Source of the DNA: Pseudomonadota bacterium | Lineage (GTDB): Bacteria > Pseudomonadota > Alphaproteobacteria > UBA1280 > RI-95 | Direction of reading: 5' to 3' | DNA: 64,000 bases | Assembly: GCA_016125375.1 (NCBI GenBank) | Contig: WGLU01000001.1 | Location: 62,001 to 126,000, forward strand | Shown: in pieces, positions 1 through 9,403 of the stretch | How the letters are laid out: every line of letters begins with the position of its first letter | Numbering within the stretch: position 1 is the stretch's first letter | Position numbers and translations under genes: made by a program | The notes under the pieces: generated by a model | Told to the model about the DNA's origin: nothing | What the model saw: only the letters and a program-made list of their open reading frames with translations | Databases searched by the model: none

Positions 1-404
1 GCCAGCGAGGTATGGATCTCTGCGCCGTGGCTGAGGGTTTTGTGCACCGGGCATTTGTCGGCGATTTCCAGCAGGCGGGTGAGGGATTCCTCGGTCAGCG
101 AGGTGCTGGAGAAAGTGATTTTGCGGGTAAAGACATCGCCCTTGGTCTCCTCGTCTTTATGGTGAGTGACAACGACGTGAATGTGTCCCACGTCCCAGCC
201 TTTACGGTCTGCGTACATGCGCAGGGTAATACTGGTGCAGGCACCCAGACCGGATGCCACATATTCGTACGGGTTGGGGCCGGTGTCCTGGCCGCCCAGC
301 TCGGCAGGTTCGTCCGCTGCCAGCGTATGGCGTCCGTCTGTAACGGTATTGCTGTACAATCCCTTGCCGGTTTCAAAAACTTCTACGCGGATGGCATGGC
401 TCAT
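1..404 (-). CDS. OsmC-family peroxiredoxin-like protein (3' end outside window)
   Basis: Translation starts [15 protein letters not shown] and runs 134 codons to the window edge, so the C-terminus is missing. Two OsmC/Ohr hallmarks are visible: a buried segment with Cys in [16 protein letters not shown] (about residues 51-66) and a second Cys in [11 protein letters not shown] (about 114-124). In OsmC/Ohr proteins such a Cys pair reduces organic hydroperoxides. The start ATG overlaps the leuC stop (ATGA), so it is probably cotranscribed and coupled with leuC. The closest match in character is the YhfA-like OsmC subgroup. Substrate is unknown. Confidence 0.85.
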   Translation of the reverse strand, partial: MSHAIRVEVFETGKGLYSNTVTDGRHTLAADEPAELGGQDTGPNPYEYVASGLGACTSITLRMYADRKGWDVGHIHVVVTHHKDEETKGDVFTRKITFSSTSLTEESLTRLLEIADKCPVHKTLSHGAEIHTSL

Positions 405-1804
405 TTAATGAACTCCCGCACGTCGGCAAGGTGGCCGGTAATGGCAGCGGCGGCGGCCATGGCCGGGCTCATCAGGTGGGTACGTCCACCGCGGCCCTGA
501 CGGCCTTCAAAGTTACGGTTGGAGGTGCTGGCGCAGCGCTCGCCCGGCTCAAGGCGGTCGGCGTTCATGGCCAGACACATACTGCACCCGGGCTGGCGCC
601 ATTCAAAACCGGCCTCGGTAAAGATTTTATCCAGCCCTTCCGCTTCGGCCTGCTTACGCACTAGGCCGGAGCCCGGTACCACTAGCGCCTGAACATTTTT
701 GGCCACATGGCGGCCTTTGGCGATGGCGGCTGCGGCGCGCAGATCCTCGATACGGGCATTGGTGCAGGAGCCGATAAAGACCTTATCCACGGCAATGTCT
801 TCGATTTTCTGGCCGCCTGTGATGCCCATGTAGTCGTACATACGTTCCATGGCGGCTTTATGCTCGGCATTATGGGCGGCGTCTGTTGTGGGGACGTTAG
901 CGGTAATGTCGGCCACAGTCTCCGGGCTGGTGCCCCATGTGACTTGCGGGGGCATGTCCGTTATGTCCAGCCGGTATTCCACGTCGTAGGCAGCCCCTTT
1001 GTCGGTTTTCAGGGTACGCCAGTAGGCGACGGCCTTGTCCCAATCGGCGCCTTTGGGTGCCATCGGGCGGCCTTTGAGGTAGGCAAAGGTGATGTCGTCC
1101 GGGGCAATCATGCCTGCGCGGGCACCAGCCTCGATAGACATGTTACAGATGCTCATCCGCGCTTCCATGGAAAGCTTCTCAATCACGGGGCCTGCAAACT
1201 CGATCACGTGGCCGGTGCCACCGGCGGTGCCAATCATGCTGATGAGTTTGAGGATAATGTCTTTGGACGTGACTCCTTTACCCAGCGTGCCATCTACGTG
1301 TAGCAACATGGTTTTGGACTTTTTGAGCACGAGGGTCTGGGTTGCCAACACGTGTTCCACCTCGCTGGTGCCGATGCCGAAAGCCAGCGCGCCGAAGGCA
1401 CCGTGGGTGCTGGTGTGGCTGTCGCCGCAGACAACGGTTGTGCCGGGCAGGGTAAAGCCCTGCTCGGGGCCGACAATGTGGACGATACCCTGCTGGTCGC
1501 TCATCAGGTCAAAATAGGGGACGCCGAACTCCTTGACGTTATGCTCCAGCGTTTGCACCTGCTCGCGGGATTCCGGGTCGGCAATACCGTTTTCGCGGCC
1601 TACCGTCGGCACGTTATGGTCGGCCACGGCGAGTGTGGCATCCGGACGGCGGACCTTGCGGCCGCTCATGCGCAGGCCCTCAAAGGCTTGGGGGGAGGTT
1701 ACCTCGTGCACCAGATGGCGGTCGATGTAAATCAGGGCGGTACCGTCGGGGCGGTCTTCGACCACGTGGGCATTCCAGACTTTGTCGTACAGGGTGTTGG
1801 GCAT
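401..1804 (-). CDS. leuC: 3-isopropylmalate dehydratase large subunit
   Basis: The 467-residue protein begins [15 protein letters not shown], the usual LeuC start. I chose this ATG over one 21 bp upstream because AGGGGA lies about 8 nt before it. Aconitase-type [4Fe-4S] ligands are present: Cys in [11 protein letters not shown] and the pair in [10 protein letters not shown] near the C-terminus. It isomerises 2-isopropylmalate to 3-isopropylmalate in leucine synthesis and needs the small subunit LeuD. leuD is not the next gene here, which is OsmC-like. Upstream on the same strand is gluQ. Confidence 0.97.
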   Translation of the reverse strand: MPNTLYDKVWNAHVVEDRPDGTALIYIDRHLVHEVTSPQAFEGLRMSGRKVRRPDATLAVADHNVPTVGRENGIADPESREQVQTLEHNVKEFGVPYFDLMSDQQGIVHIVGPEQGFTLPGTTVVCGDSHTSTHGAFGALAFGIGTSEVEHVLATQTLVLKKSKTMLLHVDGTLGKGVTSKDIILKLISMIGTAGGTGHVIEFAGPVIEKLSMEARMSICNMSIEAGARAGMIAPDDITFAYLKGRPMAPKGADWDKAVAYWRTLKTDKGAAYDVEYRLDITDMPPQVTWGTSPETVADITANVPTTDAAHNAEHKAAMERMYDYMGITGGQKIEDIAVDKVFIGSCTNARIEDLRAAAAIAKGRHVAKNVQALVVPGSGLVRKQAEAEGLDKIFTEAGFEWRQPGCSMCLAMNADRLEPGERCASTSNRNFEGRQGRGGRTHLMSPAMAAAAAITGHLADVREFIK

Positions 1805-1875
1805 GGGGGTTCCCCTTCTTGTCATATCAAAACGTATCTATCAAACCCGAAAGGGGGGAGGGTGGTCAAGCGCCG

Positions 1876-2724
1876 TCAATCAAGCCCGACCATATGACGC
1901 ACGTCGGCCCGTGTTTTGCCACCTGCCCGCAGTTCTTGCAACGTGACGGACCGGTAGCTTTTGGCGTAGCGTTTGCCTGTGGTCGGGTCAATCATCAGGG
2001 GGTGGTGGTTATATGTTGGGGTCGGCAGGTCCAGCAATGCCTGGAGTATACGGTGAATGCCCGTGGCGCCGAACATATCCATGCCGCGGGTAACGTGGGT
2101 GATGCCTTGCAAGGCGTCGTCAACCGTGACGGAAAGGTGGTAGCTGGTTGGCGTTTCCTTGCGGACAAGAATGACATCGCCAATAAAGTCGCCCTCTACG
2201 GGCACGGTGCCGGCGTGCATGTCCTGCCATGTGAGCGCGCCGGTATGAGCGAGGGCCTTATCTGTTTTCAGCCGCCAGCTATGCGGTACGCCAGCATCCA
2301 TGCGCCGTTGCCGTTCCGCCGCGCCCAAATGGCGGCAGGTGCCGGGGTAGATGGGCCCGTCCGGTCCTTCCACGGTCTGCTGCGGCTGGGCGGCGGCAAT
2401 CTCCGCCCGGGTACAAAAGCAGGGGTAGAGCATATCCAGTGCGTGGAGCTTATCTATGGCCTGACGATAGTCATCCATATGATGGGACTGGATGCGTACA
2501 GGCTCCGGCCATGCCAGCCCCAGCCAGTGCAGGTCGTCGAGAATGAGGGGAATGTTCTCGTCCTTGCAGCGGGTGGGGTCGATGTTCTCGATACGTAGCA
2601 GGCATGTTCCGCCAAGACGTTCTGCCAACCCAAATGCTGCATACGCCGCGTAGGCATGGCCGGGGTGCAGCAGGCCAGTGGGGGAGGGAGCAAAGCGCGT
2701 GATAACTGTCATAGGTGACATCAT
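1876..2724 (-). CDS. gluQ: Glutamyl-Q tRNA(Asp) synthetase
   Basis: A short class I glutamyl-tRNA synthetase-like protein of 282 residues that lacks the anticodon-binding C-terminal domain, as GluQ-RS does. The N-terminal RFAPSPTGLLHPGHA carries the HIGH-like motif; GKRYAKSYRS near residue 250 replaces KMSKS. CFC near residue 102 and a later Cys in YPGTCRH fit the zinc site. The family attaches glutamate to queuosine in tRNA(Asp). MMSPMTV offers starts at 2724, 2721 and 2712; none has a clear Shine-Dalgarno and MTVITRFAPSP at 2712 is the family-like start. Confidence 0.93.
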   Translation of the reverse strand: MMSPMTVITRFAPSPTGLLHPGHAYAAYAAFGLAERLGGTCLLRIENIDPTRCKDENIPLILDDLHWLGLAWPEPVRIQSHHMDDYRQAIDKLHALDMLYPCFCTRAEIAAAQPQQTVEGPDGPIYPGTCRHLGAAERQRRMDAGVPHSWRLKTDKALAHTGALTWQDMHAGTVPVEGDFIGDVILVRKETPTSYHLSVTVDDALQGITHVTRGMDMFGATGIHRILQALLDLPTPTYNHHPLMIDPTTGKRYAKSYRSVTLQELRAGGKTRADVRHMVGLD

Positions 2725-2863
2725 GGCGTGGTCGGGCAGGTGGCGTCAACCTATGAGAAAGGTGTTATGTTGCGTTGCAGCGACGGAAATCCTTAGTTTA
2801 TGCGTGCGTTTTGGGTACAATGCACCTCGTCTTTTTGGCAATGCAACGTAATGAGGCCCGCAC

Positions 2864-4582
2864 ATGACTTTGTCCTACACGCCCGAGACTGCCCGTAAAA
2901 TCGACCAAGCCCGTACTGTTCATGGCCGAGCGTTCAGCGACACACTGGCCAAATGGCCCAACTTTGCACACCTGTTCAAGTCGCAGGTAGTGGCCCGCGG
3001 TGACCAGACATACCTTATTTACCGCAACGGTGATGAACGCCAGAAGCTGACCTACCGCGAGATGTTCACCCGCATGTGCCGTACGGCGCATTTTATGCGC
3101 GACAAGCTGGCACTCAAAGCAGGCGACCGGATTGTGACTGTGGCCTACAACCACGTGGATACTGTCGTGGCGACCTTTGCCGCATGGATGATTGGCGCCA
3201 CAGTAGTGCCCTTCAACGCGGGCGAGGCGGATGAGCGGCTGGTCTTTGCGGTGAACAACGCTGACACCAAAGCCATTTTTGTGATGCCGGACATGGTAGC
3301 GCGGGTAGAGGCTCTGCGTGACCAGTTCGAGCAGGTGCCCAACTACGTGCAGATTAACGGCGAGCTGGTGAACGCCGAATACCTGTCCATGAGCATTGAA
3401 TGCCAGTACGGGAACCCGGATGAAGCATCCTTGATGAATCTGGCAAACCTGAACACCGAGGCGCTGATTGTTTACACGTCAGGCACCACAGGTGCGCCGA
3501 AAGGCGTTGTGCTGGACCAGCAGAACATCATCGTCTGCTGCCAGAGCATTGCCGATTGGCACCGTATCACGCCTGAGCACCGCTTTATGCTGGTGCTGCC
3601 CATCCACCACGTTAACGGCCTTATGGTCACGCTGGTCACACCGGTTGTGGCAGGAGCGTCGACAGTGCTCAACCACAAGTTCAGCGCCTCCAATTACTGG
3701 CGTGTTGCAGCGGAAGAGAAAGCCAACTGCGGTAGCGTGGTGCCAACAGTGCTGTCATTCCTGTGCGAGGCAGGTAAGGACAACTTTACCGCCGCCAAGT
3801 GCGGGATTGAGTTCCTGATTTGTGGTGCCGGCCCCCTGACCGTACAAACGGTCGAGCGTTTTGAAGATGCGTTCGGTGTGGAAGTGGTGCACGGCTACGG
3901 CCTGTCCGAAACGACTGTGTACACCTGTTACATCCCGCGCGGCCTGCCGAAGGCCGAGCATGACAAATGGCTGCGGTCGTTCGGGTATCCGGCCATCGGT
4001 ATCCCCATTTCCTGTAACGAGATGGATATTCAGGACCCGATGGGCAAATCCGTCCCCGAAGGCGAAAAGGGCGAAATCGTCATTCGCGGTCAGAACGTCA
4101 TGAAGTGCTATTACAAGCGCCCGGATGCCAATGCCGACAGCTTTACCCACGGCTGGTTCCGCAGCGGTGACGAAGGCTTTTTTAAAAAGGATGCGCAGGG
4201 GAATAAGTACTTCTTTATCACCGGCCGTCTGAAAGAGCTGATTATCCGTGGTGGCGTGAACTATAGCCCGCTGGAAATCGACGAGGTTATTAACCGTATC
4301 CCCGGCGTTAAAGCCGGCATGGCTGTCGGGTTCGAGAACAACATGTACGGCGAGGAAATCGGCGCCTACGTGGTCAAAGAAAACCCAGCCCTGACCGAGC
4401 AGGATGTGCTGGATGCCTGCGCGAAGGAGCTGTCGTTCTCCAAGCGCCCGAAAGTCGTGGTGTTCGGGGACGAGTTCCCGGTCACCAGTACAGGCAAGTA
4501 CCAGCGTCTTAAACTCAAAGGCCTGTTTGCCCAGTGGAAGGACACCCAGTTCCGCGACAGCAGTAAACAGAAAACTGCTTAA
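2864..4582 (+). CDS. AMP-dependent acyl-CoA synthetase (ANL superfamily)
   Basis: A 572-residue adenylate-forming ligase. The P-loop YTSGTTGAPKG lies near residue 204, HGYGLSETT near 345, the hinge GRLKELIIRGGVN near 455, and the catalytic Lys in TSTGKYQRLK near 543. It activates a carboxylate to acyl-AMP and then acyl-CoA. The substrate cannot be read; the fold resembles crotonobetaine/carnitine- or medium/long-chain ligases. Its position just upstream of the leucine degradation genes suggests a branched-chain acid or acetoacetate, but that is inference. A TACAAT at 2816-2821 is a possible -10. Confidence 0.9.
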   Translation: MTLSYTPETARKIDQARTVHGRAFSDTLAKWPNFAHLFKSQVVARGDQTYLIYRNGDERQKLTYREMFTRMCRTAHFMRDKLALKAGDRIVTVAYNHVDTVVATFAAWMIGATVVPFNAGEADERLVFAVNNADTKAIFVMPDMVARVEALRDQFEQVPNYVQINGELVNAEYLSMSIECQYGNPDEASLMNLANLNTEALIVYTSGTTGAPKGVVLDQQNIIVCCQSIADWHRITPEHRFMLVLPIHHVNGLMVTLVTPVVAGASTVLNHKFSASNYWRVAAEEKANCGSVVPTVLSFLCEAGKDNFTAAKCGIEFLICGAGPLTVQTVERFEDAFGVEVVHGYGLSETTVYTCYIPRGLPKAEHDKWLRSFGYPAIGIPISCNEMDIQDPMGKSVPEGEKGEIVIRGQNVMKCYYKRPDANADSFTHGWFRSGDEGFFKKDAQGNKYFFITGRLKELIIRGGVNYSPLEIDEVINRIPGVKAGMAVGFENNMYGEEIGAYVVKENPALTEQDVLDACAKELSFSKRPKVVVFGDEFPVTSTGKYQRLKLKGLFAQWKDTQFRDSSKQKTA

Positions 4583-4588
4583 ATGAGA

Positions 4589-4616
4589 AAAACCCCCGCC
4601 ACATGGCGGGGGTTTT
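4589..4616 (+). terminator. Intrinsic terminator, probably bidirectional
   Basis: Perfect 12-bp stem AAAACCCCCGCC / GGCGGGGGTTTT with an ACAT loop lies between converging genes. It ends the acyl-CoA synthetase transcript and, read in reverse, the unknown gene at 4625-5308. Confidence 0.85.
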
Positions 4617-4624
4617 GCGTTTGG

Positions 4625-5308
4625 TCAGAAGTGCATGACCAGCATGACTTGGATGGTCAGGTCGCCCTGCTCGTAGGTGTTGATACTGGCATCCAGACCC
4701 AGCTCCGCACAGGCCTCCTTAAACGCCAGAAAGGTCGGCGTCAGGTTGGTCAGTTGGTTGTTGGGCACGCCGGCGATGACGTACTTGGCCGAGAAGGTAT
4801 TCCCGAGGCTGGTCGGATCGCGTGCGTCCACCTCGGCGGTGATGTCGGCCTTGACGCGTGCCAGTGTGGGCATGCGGCCAGTCAGCAGTTGGTTCAGCTC
4901 ACGCAGCCCGTCACGGAAAGCCAGCGTCAGCTTGATGCCGTTGGGCTTGCCGCCAATCCGGCCGTAGCCCATGTTCTCGGGCTTGTTCAGCTCTTCATCG
5001 CTCATTGGCTCGATGTGGCGGGTCATGTACAGGAAGTACCCCTGCACAGCCGCACGGCGTACCAGCTCTTGCCACAGGGGCAGGTCACGCAGGTAGGCAT
5101 GGGCATCGTCTGCGGACAGGCTGATGTCCTCAAAGTCGGGGAGGGGGGTGCCTGTCTCGATGTGCAGAATCTGCGGCAGCACTTGTGCCGTCAGGTACGC
5201 CGCAAAGCGGTTTGCCTGTGCGGCTTTTTCCGCTGCGGTATTGCCCTTGTTGGCGGCGTGTCTGCGGTTCAAGAAGGATTGGCTCAGGGTATTGGCGAAG
5301 GATGTCAT
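4625..5308 (-). CDS. Hypothetical protein, 227 aa
   Basis: Not recognised. The start MTSFANTLSQSF was chosen because GGAGG lies 8 nt upstream; an in-frame ATG at 5344 has no such site. The protein is soluble-looking, with no signal peptide or long hydrophobic segment. It has an Ala-rich helical N-terminus (AEKAAQANRFAAYLTAQV), a middle with GYGRIGGKPNGIKLTLAF, and a C-terminus ending in a beta-like EQGDLTIQVMLVMHF. It stands alone, with its own TTGACA-type promoter and a private terminator. Confidence 0.7.
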   Translation of the reverse strand: MTSFANTLSQSFLNRRHAANKGNTAAEKAAQANRFAAYLTAQVLPQILHIETGTPLPDFEDISLSADDAHAYLRDLPLWQELVRRAAVQGYFLYMTRHIEPMSDEELNKPENMGYGRIGGKPNGIKLTLAFRDGLRELNQLLTGRMPTLARVKADITAEVDARDPTSLGNTFSAKYVIAGVPNNQLTNLTPTFLAFKEACAELGLDASINTYEQGDLTIQVMLVMHF

Positions 5309-5371
5309 GGTAATGCCTCCGTAGAGGGGGAGGGGAAAGAACACGGGAAAAACGGAAAATATTTGTCGCTG

Positions 5372-5400
5372 AAACTAACAGCCCATCAGATACCTGTCAA
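5372..5400 (-). promoter_or_regulatory. Sigma70-type promoter for the 227-aa unknown gene
   Basis: Minus-strand TTGACA, a 17-bp spacer, then TAGTTT. This places transcription start about 55 nt before the ATG at 5308. Confidence 0.5.
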
Positions 5401-5404
5401 AAGG

Positions 5405-5433
5405 AAAACCCCCGCCACAGGCGGGGGTTTTTC
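5405..5433 (-). terminator. Intrinsic terminator
   Basis: Stem AAAACCCCCGCC / GGCGGGGGTTTT with a 3-nt loop, just after the 3' end of the gene at 5442-5867. The stem is nearly identical to the one at 4589-4616. Confidence 0.8.
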
Positions 5434-5441
5434 TCGTTCGG

Positions 5442-5867
5442 TTACTCGGGCAGGCGGAAGACGGTGCTCTCATCCACAATTATGCCGTAGCGTCCGCAAT
5501 CGTAGGCGTCGTACACGCCGCCGAAGTCCACCGCTTGGGTGATGTTCATATCAGCGTAGCGTTTGCGCAATCCCTTGATCATGTCGTCTTCGTCGGTGCC
5601 AAAGGACTGGAACAGGCGCTCTAGCGGGACCAGCTTACCGGGGGTAAAAATCTTTATGTTCTCGGGCTGACCTTCGTAGGTCACGCCGTTCAACGTCACG
5701 TCGGTTCGGGTGCAGATGGCGTAGCTCAAGTCGCTCCGGTGCATGGTAATCTGCGCCCCTTGCGGGTGGGGCCTCCATGGCTTACGGACACGGCGGTCAA
5801 TCATGGCGATGAAACGACCAATTGTAACCGTAGTAGCAACTCGACCGCTGAAGAGAATGTGCGTCAT
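5442..5867 (-). CDS. Hypothetical protein, up to 141 aa
   Basis: Not recognised. The frame is open from MTHILFSGR at 5867. The candidate promoter at 5887-5915 would leave a leader of only about 13 nt, so an inner start is possible: MIDRRVRK at 5804, or MHRSDLSYA at 5744, which has AAGGGG 11 nt upstream and would give 100 residues. The C-terminal half contains GGVYDAYDCGRYGIIVDE. There is no membrane segment. It is a solitary gene with its own terminator. Confidence 0.6.
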   Translation of the reverse strand: MTHILFSGRVATTVTIGRFIAMIDRRVRKPWRPHPQGAQITMHRSDLSYAICTRTDVTLNGVTYEGQPENIKIFTPGKLVPLERLFQSFGTDEDDMIKGLRKRYADMNITQAVDFGGVYDAYDCGRYGIIVDESTVFRLPE

Positions 5868-5886
5868 GTCAAAACACTTTCACCGG

Positions 5887-5915
5887 GTTGTACCGGATCT
5901 CGGGGTTGTTGTCAG
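5887..5915 (-). promoter_or_regulatory. Candidate promoter for the gene at 5442-5867
   Basis: Minus-strand CTGACA, a 17-bp spacer, TACAAC. If used, it favours one of the downstream start codons of that gene. Confidence 0.35.
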
Positions 5916-6031
5916 ATGTTGGCTAGGCTTATTCGGTCATGGGGAAAGAAAGGAAACGGGAACACAAATATCCTCGAGTCCACTTGGGGATTACTGTGCA
6001 TGTCGTCAAGTGATCTGGCGGTTTTTCATTT

Positions 6032-6060
6032 TTGCGGCGGGCCGGCAGTTGTGCTACTGT
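6032..6060 (+). promoter_or_regulatory. Candidate promoter for the MCC beta gene
   Basis: TTGCGG, a 17-bp spacer, TACTGT, followed about 28 nt later by AAGAGG and the GTG start. The match is only moderate. Confidence 0.35.
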
Positions 6061-6094
6061 TTTCGCTGCTTGAACAAACAAGAGGTTTGCCGCC

Positions 6095-7702
6095 GTGACC
6101 CGTCTTAAAACCAATGTGAACACCCGTGCTGAATTGTTTAAGGTCAATGCCGCACACATGCAGTCCTTGGTTGACGATTTGAACGGCGTGATGGCGACCG
6201 TGTACATGGGCGGTGGCGAGAAAGCCCGCGCCAAACATACCGCCCGTGGCAAGTTGCTGCCCAGAGAGCGCATTGACGCCTTGCTGGACGAGGGCAGCCC
6301 GTTTCTGGAGGTCGGCGCACTGGCCGGCCATAACCTGTATGATACCGATGTGCCCGCCGGCGGCATGATTTGCGGCGTGGGCCGTGTGAGTGGTGTGGAG
6401 TGCATGATTGTGGCTAATGACGCGACGGTCAAAGGCGGTACGTACTTCCCCATCACCGTTAAAAAGCACCTGCGCGCGCAGGATATTGCCGAGCAGAACC
6501 ACCTGCCGTGCATCTATCTGGTAGACTCGGGCGGCGCGTTCCTGCCCAAGCAGGACGAGGTCTTCCCCGACCGTGACCACTTTGGCCGCATCTTCTTTAA
6601 TCAGGCGAATCTTTCCGCCAAAGGCATCCCGCAGATTGCGGTGGTGATGGGCAGTTGCACCGCGGGTGGCGCCTATGTACCGGCCATGAGCGATCAGACC
6701 ATCATTGTGAAAAATCAGGGCACCATTTTTCTGGGCGGCCCGCCGCTGGTGAAAGCTGCAACAGGCGAGGTGGTGAGCGCCGAGGATCTGGGCGGCGGTG
6801 ACCTGCACACCAAAACATCCGGTGTTGCCGACCACTTGGCGAATGATGACGCGCACGCGCTGTCCATCGCCCGTCGTGTGGTGGCCAACCTCAACCACGT
6901 CAAACCCGACGTGCCGAACCTGATCCAGAGCGCCCCGCCGGCCTACGACCCGACCGAGCTCTACGGCATTGTACCCACCGATACCCGCACCCCGTACGAC
7001 GTGCGCGAGGTCATCGCCCGCATTGTGGACGCGAGCGAGTTTGACGAGTTCAAACCCCTCTATGGCGATACGCTGGTGACAGGTTTTGCCCGCATTTGGG
7101 GGCACAAGGTGGGCATTGTGGCGAACAACGGTATTTTGTTCTCCGAATCCGCCCTTAAAGGCGCCCACTTTATCGAGCTGTGCGCCCAGCGGAAAATCCC
7201 GCTGGTCTTTCTGCAGAACATCAACGGCTTTATGGTCGGCAAAAAGTACGAATCCGGCGGCATTGCCAAAGACGGTGCCAAAATGGTCACCGCCGTTGCC
7301 TGCGCCAACGTGCCCAAGTTCACCGTTGTGATTGGTGGCTCGTTCGGGGCAGGTAACTACGCCATGTGTGGCCGTTCTTACAGTCCGCGCTTTATGTGGA
7401 TGTGGCCGAACTCACGTATTTCCGTCATGGGGGGCGAACAGGCGGCCCGTGTGCTATCTACCATCAAGCGTGACCAGATGGACGCTGAAGGCAAAAAATG
7501 GAGCGAGAAAGAAGAGGATGCCTTCCGCGAACCGCTGCGCCAACAGTACGAGGATCAGGGGCACCCGTATTACTCGTCCGCGCGCCTGTGGGATGACGGA
7601 GTGATTGACCCTGTCCGTACGCGCGAGGTGTTGGGCTTAGGCATTTCCGCCGCCATGAACAAGCCGATTGAAGAAACCAGGTTTGGTGTGTTTAGAATGT
7701 AG
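6095..7702 (+). CDS. mccB: 3-methylcrotonyl-CoA carboxylase beta subunit (carboxyltransferase)
   Basis: A 535-residue acyl-CoA carboxyltransferase of the two-crotonase-fold type. It starts at GTG with AAGAGG about 9 nt upstream. Landmarks are [12 protein letters not shown] near residue 48, the glycine-rich [16 protein letters not shown] near 185-200, and [14 protein letters not shown] near 416-429. With the biotin-bearing alpha subunit encoded at 9404-11392 it carboxylates 3-methylcrotonyl-CoA in leucine degradation. The neighbouring hydratase and HMG-CoA lyase favour this over propionyl- or geranyl-CoA. An unknown minus-strand gene separates it from the rest of the cluster. Confidence 0.94.
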   Translation: MTRLKTNVNTRAELFKVNAAHMQSLVDDLNGVMATVYMGGGEKARAKHTARGKLLPRERIDALLDEGSPFLEVGALAGHNLYDTDVPAGGMICGVGRVSGVECMIVANDATVKGGTYFPITVKKHLRAQDIAEQNHLPCIYLVDSGGAFLPKQDEVFPDRDHFGRIFFNQANLSAKGIPQIAVVMGSCTAGGAYVPAMSDQTIIVKNQGTIFLGGPPLVKAATGEVVSAEDLGGGDLHTKTSGVADHLANDDAHALSIARRVVANLNHVKPDVPNLIQSAPPAYDPTELYGIVPTDTRTPYDVREVIARIVDASEFDEFKPLYGDTLVTGFARIWGHKVGIVANNGILFSESALKGAHFIELCAQRKIPLVFLQNINGFMVGKKYESGGIAKDGAKMVTAVACANVPKFTVVIGGSFGAGNYAMCGRSYSPRFMWMWPNSRISVMGGEQAARVLSTIKRDQMDAEGKKWSEKEEDAFREPLRQQYEDQGHPYYSSARLWDDGVIDPVRTREVLGLGISAAMNKPIEETRFGVFRM

Positions 7703-7728
7703 AAAAAGGGCGCCTAGGCGCCCTTTTT
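7703..7728 (+). terminator. Intrinsic terminator, bidirectional
   Basis: Stem AAAAAGGGCGCC / GGCGCCCTTTTT with a 2-nt centre lies between converging genes. It ends mccB and the reverse-strand gene at 7728-8291. Confidence 0.8.
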
Positions 7729-8291
7729 TATGCAGCTTCTACACTAAAGGTCACAACACCGGTATAGGGGTCATCTTCCTGCGGTCGGCAGGCGCGCAAA
7801 GGCCGGATGATGATTTGCGTCCCGAAACGGCCACCGCATTTATCACACTTCTCACCGCAGTTCGTCCCTAAAAAGGTGGCAATGTGAGGCTTGAGAGGGA
7901 CATCACCGCTCGGCGTTTGGGCGATAATCTCCAGCGGTACCGTATGTTTGCTGTTATGCATGATGAACGTATCGTCCATGTACGGCCCGCTGACCGTCAC
8001 AAGTGCATCATCCACATAGTTGTGACAAAGGGTGAGCGTGTTCTCTCCCGCAGTGCAAAGGTATGCACCTAATTGGCTGTTTGTCTGTACAGGTGCGGGT
8101 GTGTCTGACGGTTCATCAGGTTGCGCAAGGCTCACATAGCCGCCCGGACCAATTGTAATGGAAATACTGATGCTGCCTGTGCTGGTATGGCCCCGTGTCC
8201 CATCTTTTGTTGCCCAAGCATGTCCAAGAGCCGCTTCTTCAAGCTCGCCGACCACGAGTCCGGACAGGAAAATAAACTGTCGCTTAATCAT
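7728..8291 (-). CDS. Hypothetical Cys-rich protein, 187 aa
   Basis: Not recognised. The N-terminus MIKRQFIFLSGLVVGELEEA is only weakly hydrophobic, so secretion is uncertain. The body is beta-rich (GSISISITIGPGGY) and holds several cysteines, including the cluster NCGEKCDKCGG near residue 144-154, which could bind a metal or form disulfides. It ends YTGVVTFSVEAA, a beta strand. It sits on the opposite strand inside the leucine degradation cluster and converges on mccB. The start has only a weak ribosome site. Confidence 0.65.
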   Translation of the reverse strand: MIKRQFIFLSGLVVGELEEAALGHAWATKDGTRGHTSTGSISISITIGPGGYVSLAQPDEPSDTPAPVQTNSQLGAYLCTAGENTLTLCHNYVDDALVTVSGPYMDDTFIMHNSKHTVPLEIIAQTPSGDVPLKPHIATFLGTNCGEKCDKCGGRFGTQIIIRPLRACRPQEDDPYTGVVTFSVEAA

Positions 8292-8380
8292 AATGTGGTA
8301 CTCTTTTGGTTGTTTTTCTCTTCCTGCGCAATTTATGATGGTGGCGGTGGGGTAAACATTTCAAGTCATCTACCCCATCA

Positions 8381-8409
8381 TTGCCTTTTCATGGGTATCC
8401 GCCTAAAAT
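8381..8409 (+). promoter_or_regulatory. Promoter for the hydratase-MCC alpha-HMG-CoA lyase operon
   Basis: TTGCCT, a 17-bp spacer, TAAAAT. The leader would be about 20 nt and would include the AGGGAG ribosome site. Confidence 0.55.
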
Positions 8410-8437
8410 TGCACGTCAAAATGAAGGGAGAATACCC

Positions 8438-9235
8438 ATGGCCGAACGCTTTGTCGAGGTGCTCAAAAATGCCAGCGGCGTTGCGACTATCACGCTGAAC
8501 CGCCCGGATGTGCATAACGCCTTTAACGAGGACGTGATTATGCAGTTCACCGAGGCCTTTAAAAAGCTGGGCGCGGATAACACCGTGCGTGTGGTGGTCT
8601 TACAGGCAAACGGCAAAAGTTTCTCCGCCGGTGGCGATCTGAACTGGATGCGCCGCGCAGCCGGATACGGCTACGGCGAAAATGTGGCGGACGCCCAAAA
8701 ATTGGGCGACATGCTGCACAGCCTTGCCAACATGCCCAAGTTGACCATCGCCAAGGTGCAGGGCGCAGCCTACGGCGGTGGCGTGGGTCTTGTTGCCGCG
8801 TGCGACGTGGCCGTGGCACACAAGGACGCCAGGTTCTGCCTGTCGGAGGTGCGACTGGGGCTTATCCCTGCTGTTATTTCGCCCTATGTTGCGGGTGCAA
8901 TGGGCACGCGCCATGCCCGCCGCTATTTTATGACGGCCGAAGTCTTTACCGCCAAAGAGGCGCAGCGGGTGAATCTGGTGCACGAAGTGGCAACCAGCGA
9001 GAAGAACCTGCAAGACAAGGTGGACGGCCTGATTAAAGCCGCGCTCGGCAATGCACCGGGAGCTGTAGCAGAGGCTAAAGTGCTGGTGGATACAGTCACC
9101 AACCGCCGCAAGGTCGACGACAAGCTGGTGCTGGAGACCGCAACCCTGATTGCCCAGCGCCGCGCCACGCCTGAAGCGAAAGAGGGTATTGGCGCTTTTC
9201 TGGAAAAACGTAAACCGAACTGGGTAAAAGCATGA
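8438..9235 (+). CDS. liuC: Enoyl-CoA hydratase, probable methylglutaconyl-CoA hydratase
   Basis: A 265-residue crotonase-fold protein. The start MAERFVEV was chosen over an upstream in-frame ATG because GAAGGGAG lies 7 nt before it. The oxyanion-hole segments are SAGGDLNWM near residue 61 and AAYGGGVGLVAACD near 108. The Glu-bearing stretch CLSEVRLGLIPAVISPYV matches the AUH/LiuC subgroup. It would hydrate 3-methylglutaconyl-CoA to HMG-CoA, between MCC and HMG-CoA lyase. Its stop overlaps the next small gene (ATGA). Confidence 0.88.
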   Translation: MAERFVEVLKNASGVATITLNRPDVHNAFNEDVIMQFTEAFKKLGADNTVRVVVLQANGKSFSAGGDLNWMRRAAGYGYGENVADAQKLGDMLHSLANMPKLTIAKVQGAAYGGGVGLVAACDVAVAHKDARFCLSEVRLGLIPAVISPYVAGAMGTRHARRYFMTAEVFTAKEAQRVNLVHEVATSEKNLQDKVDGLIKAALGNAPGAVAEAKVLVDTVTNRRKVDDKLVLETATLIAQRRATPEAKEGIGAFLEKRKPNWVKA

Positions 9236-9399
9236 TTTCTAACCTGAAAGAAGGTTTTCTGGGCTTTTTATTACAGCCGAAAACACCGGAAGAAAAGTTC
9301 CACCGTGCGATGGTGGTAGGATTTGTGTTTTTGCCGGTTGCCGGTACGCTGACTTTTATCATTTACGCCTTTATGACCATGCCGAGCGGAGGATACTGA
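9232..9399 (+). CDS. Small single-span membrane protein, 55 aa
   Basis: Its ATG overlaps the hydratase stop (ATGA) and its stop lies 4 nt before the mccA start, so it is embedded and probably translationally coupled. The protein starts MISNLKEGFLGFLLQPKTP. It has an amphipathic N-terminus, the charged stretch EEKFHRA, one hydrophobic segment (MVVGFVFLPVAGTLTFIIYA, residues 27-46) and a short tail MPSGGY. I know no matching family. It could tether or modulate the carboxylase, but only the operon position supports that. Confidence 0.65.
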   Translation: MISNLKEGFLGFLLQPKTPEEKFHRAMVVGFVFLPVAGTLTFIIYAFMTMPSGGY

Positions 9400-9403
9400 G
9401 CCA

